A DNA stretch of 64,000 nucleotides, from contig NW_027480422.1 in the NCBI RefSeq assembly GCF_051401765.1, forward strand, positions 29,592,001 through 29,656,000, in the 5' to 3' direction. The stretch is from Calliopsis andreniformis (Eukaryota > Arthropoda > Insecta > Hymenoptera > Andrenidae). Positions 63,826 through 64,000 of this stretch are shown one piece after another. Within the stretch, counting starts at the first letter, position 1. Each line of letters begins with the position of its first letter. The position numbers and the translations under genes are program-made. The notes below the pieces were generated by a model. That model was not told the origin of the DNA. It saw only the letters and a program-made list of their open reading frames with translations, and did not search any database.

Positions 63826-64000
63826 AGCCCCTGGACACGGGTCACGGGGAGGGGAGCAATGGCCCGACGCCGGCCCGACCCACTGACGGGGCCTCAGGCC
63901 CCCGAGGGTCTGGTTGGCTGCGGGTCATTGCGGGGTCGCAGGCGGCTTGGGTCGGGGGCCCAAGTCGCCATTGCACAGCGACCCTGGGGGGGCGGCGACA
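63826..64000 (+). other. Start of the retroelement 3' UTR (cut by the window end)
   Basis: 175 bp of GC-rich noncoding sequence follow the ORF2 TAA. Two strong inverted repeats are present: GGGGCCT/AGGCCCC around a single C (63888-63902) and CTTGGG/CCCAAG (63946-63951 with 63959-63964). 3' UTR structures are recognised by the reverse transcriptase in several R1/SART-type elements, so these are candidates. No poly(A) or tail repeat is reached. Confidence 0.7.

Larger units (their letters stand above)
57257..64000 (+). mobile_element. R1-clade non-LTR retrotransposon, 3' end beyond the window
   Basis: The satellite breaks off inside a monomer at ~57256 and base composition shifts to strongly GC-rich. 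A 5' UTR, a gag-like ORF1 (in two frames), ORF2 with endonuclease and reverse transcriptase, and the start of a 3' UTR follow in the order of R1/TRAS/SART-type elements. The gag CCHC knuckle trio, the DIVNAFN form of RT motif A, YADD and the C-terminal CX2CX8HX4C finger support the R1 clade. Only the 5' junction is visible, so poly(A) or tail repeats, target-site duplication and true length cannot be judged. The 5' end appears close to full length because a long structured leader precedes ORF1. Confidence 0.9.

Noticed and set aside
58328..63845. Long open frames on the minus strand and in alternative frames over ORF1 and ORF2 (up to ~339 codons)
   Set aside because: GC-rich coding DNA commonly leaves antisense frames open. 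The retroelement frames carry the recognisable motifs and the antisense ones do not.

Overview
The window is eukaryotic and almost certainly from an insect or another arthropod. I base this on the R1-clade non-LTR retrotransposon at the right end; that clade is characteristic of arthropods. I cannot name the species. No host single-copy gene, tRNA, rRNA or CRISPR array is visible.

Layout. About 57.26 kb (1 to ~57256) is one uninterrupted head-to-tail array of a moderately AT-rich satellite with a 166-bp period, roughly 345 monomers. It is not a plain monomer array. Long multi-monomer blocks recur: a 19-mer of 3,153 bp (~16180-22153), a 35-mer of 5,808 bp in about 2.1 tandem copies (~19822-32088), and shorter blocks re-used at distances of 0.3 to 27 kb. 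Every jump keeps monomer register (offsets within about a dozen bases of a multiple of 166). That points to unequal crossover or gene conversion between aligned monomers. From ~36977 to 57256 the monomers become clearly more divergent, with fewer and shorter duplicated blocks. This looks like an older edge of the array next to a homogenised core.

At ~57257 the satellite stops mid-monomer and a GC-rich R1-clade (Jockey superfamily) non-LTR retrotransposon begins, in the same orientation as the satellite as written. It has a ~758-bp 5' UTR with a TG tract and several perfect hairpins, one of them 4 nt before the first ATG. ORF1 (gag-like, coiled coil plus three zinc knuckles) is split over two overlapping frames (58015-59436 and ~59348-60637). 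ORF2 (60640-63825, 1,061 aa) is intact, with AP-like endonuclease, reverse transcriptase (YADD) and a C-terminal CCHC finger. The 3' UTR runs off the window. ORF1 would make the RNA-binding particle protein. ORF2 would nick the target and copy the RNA there by target-primed reverse transcription. The ORF1 stop and ORF2 start are 2 nt apart, which suggests coupled translation.

Main points of interest: the nested higher-order organisation of the satellite, its sharp homogenised/diverged transition, a retroelement abutting the satellite (possible satellite targeting), and the frame break in its ORF1. All duplication boundaries were read by eye and may be off by tens of bases.
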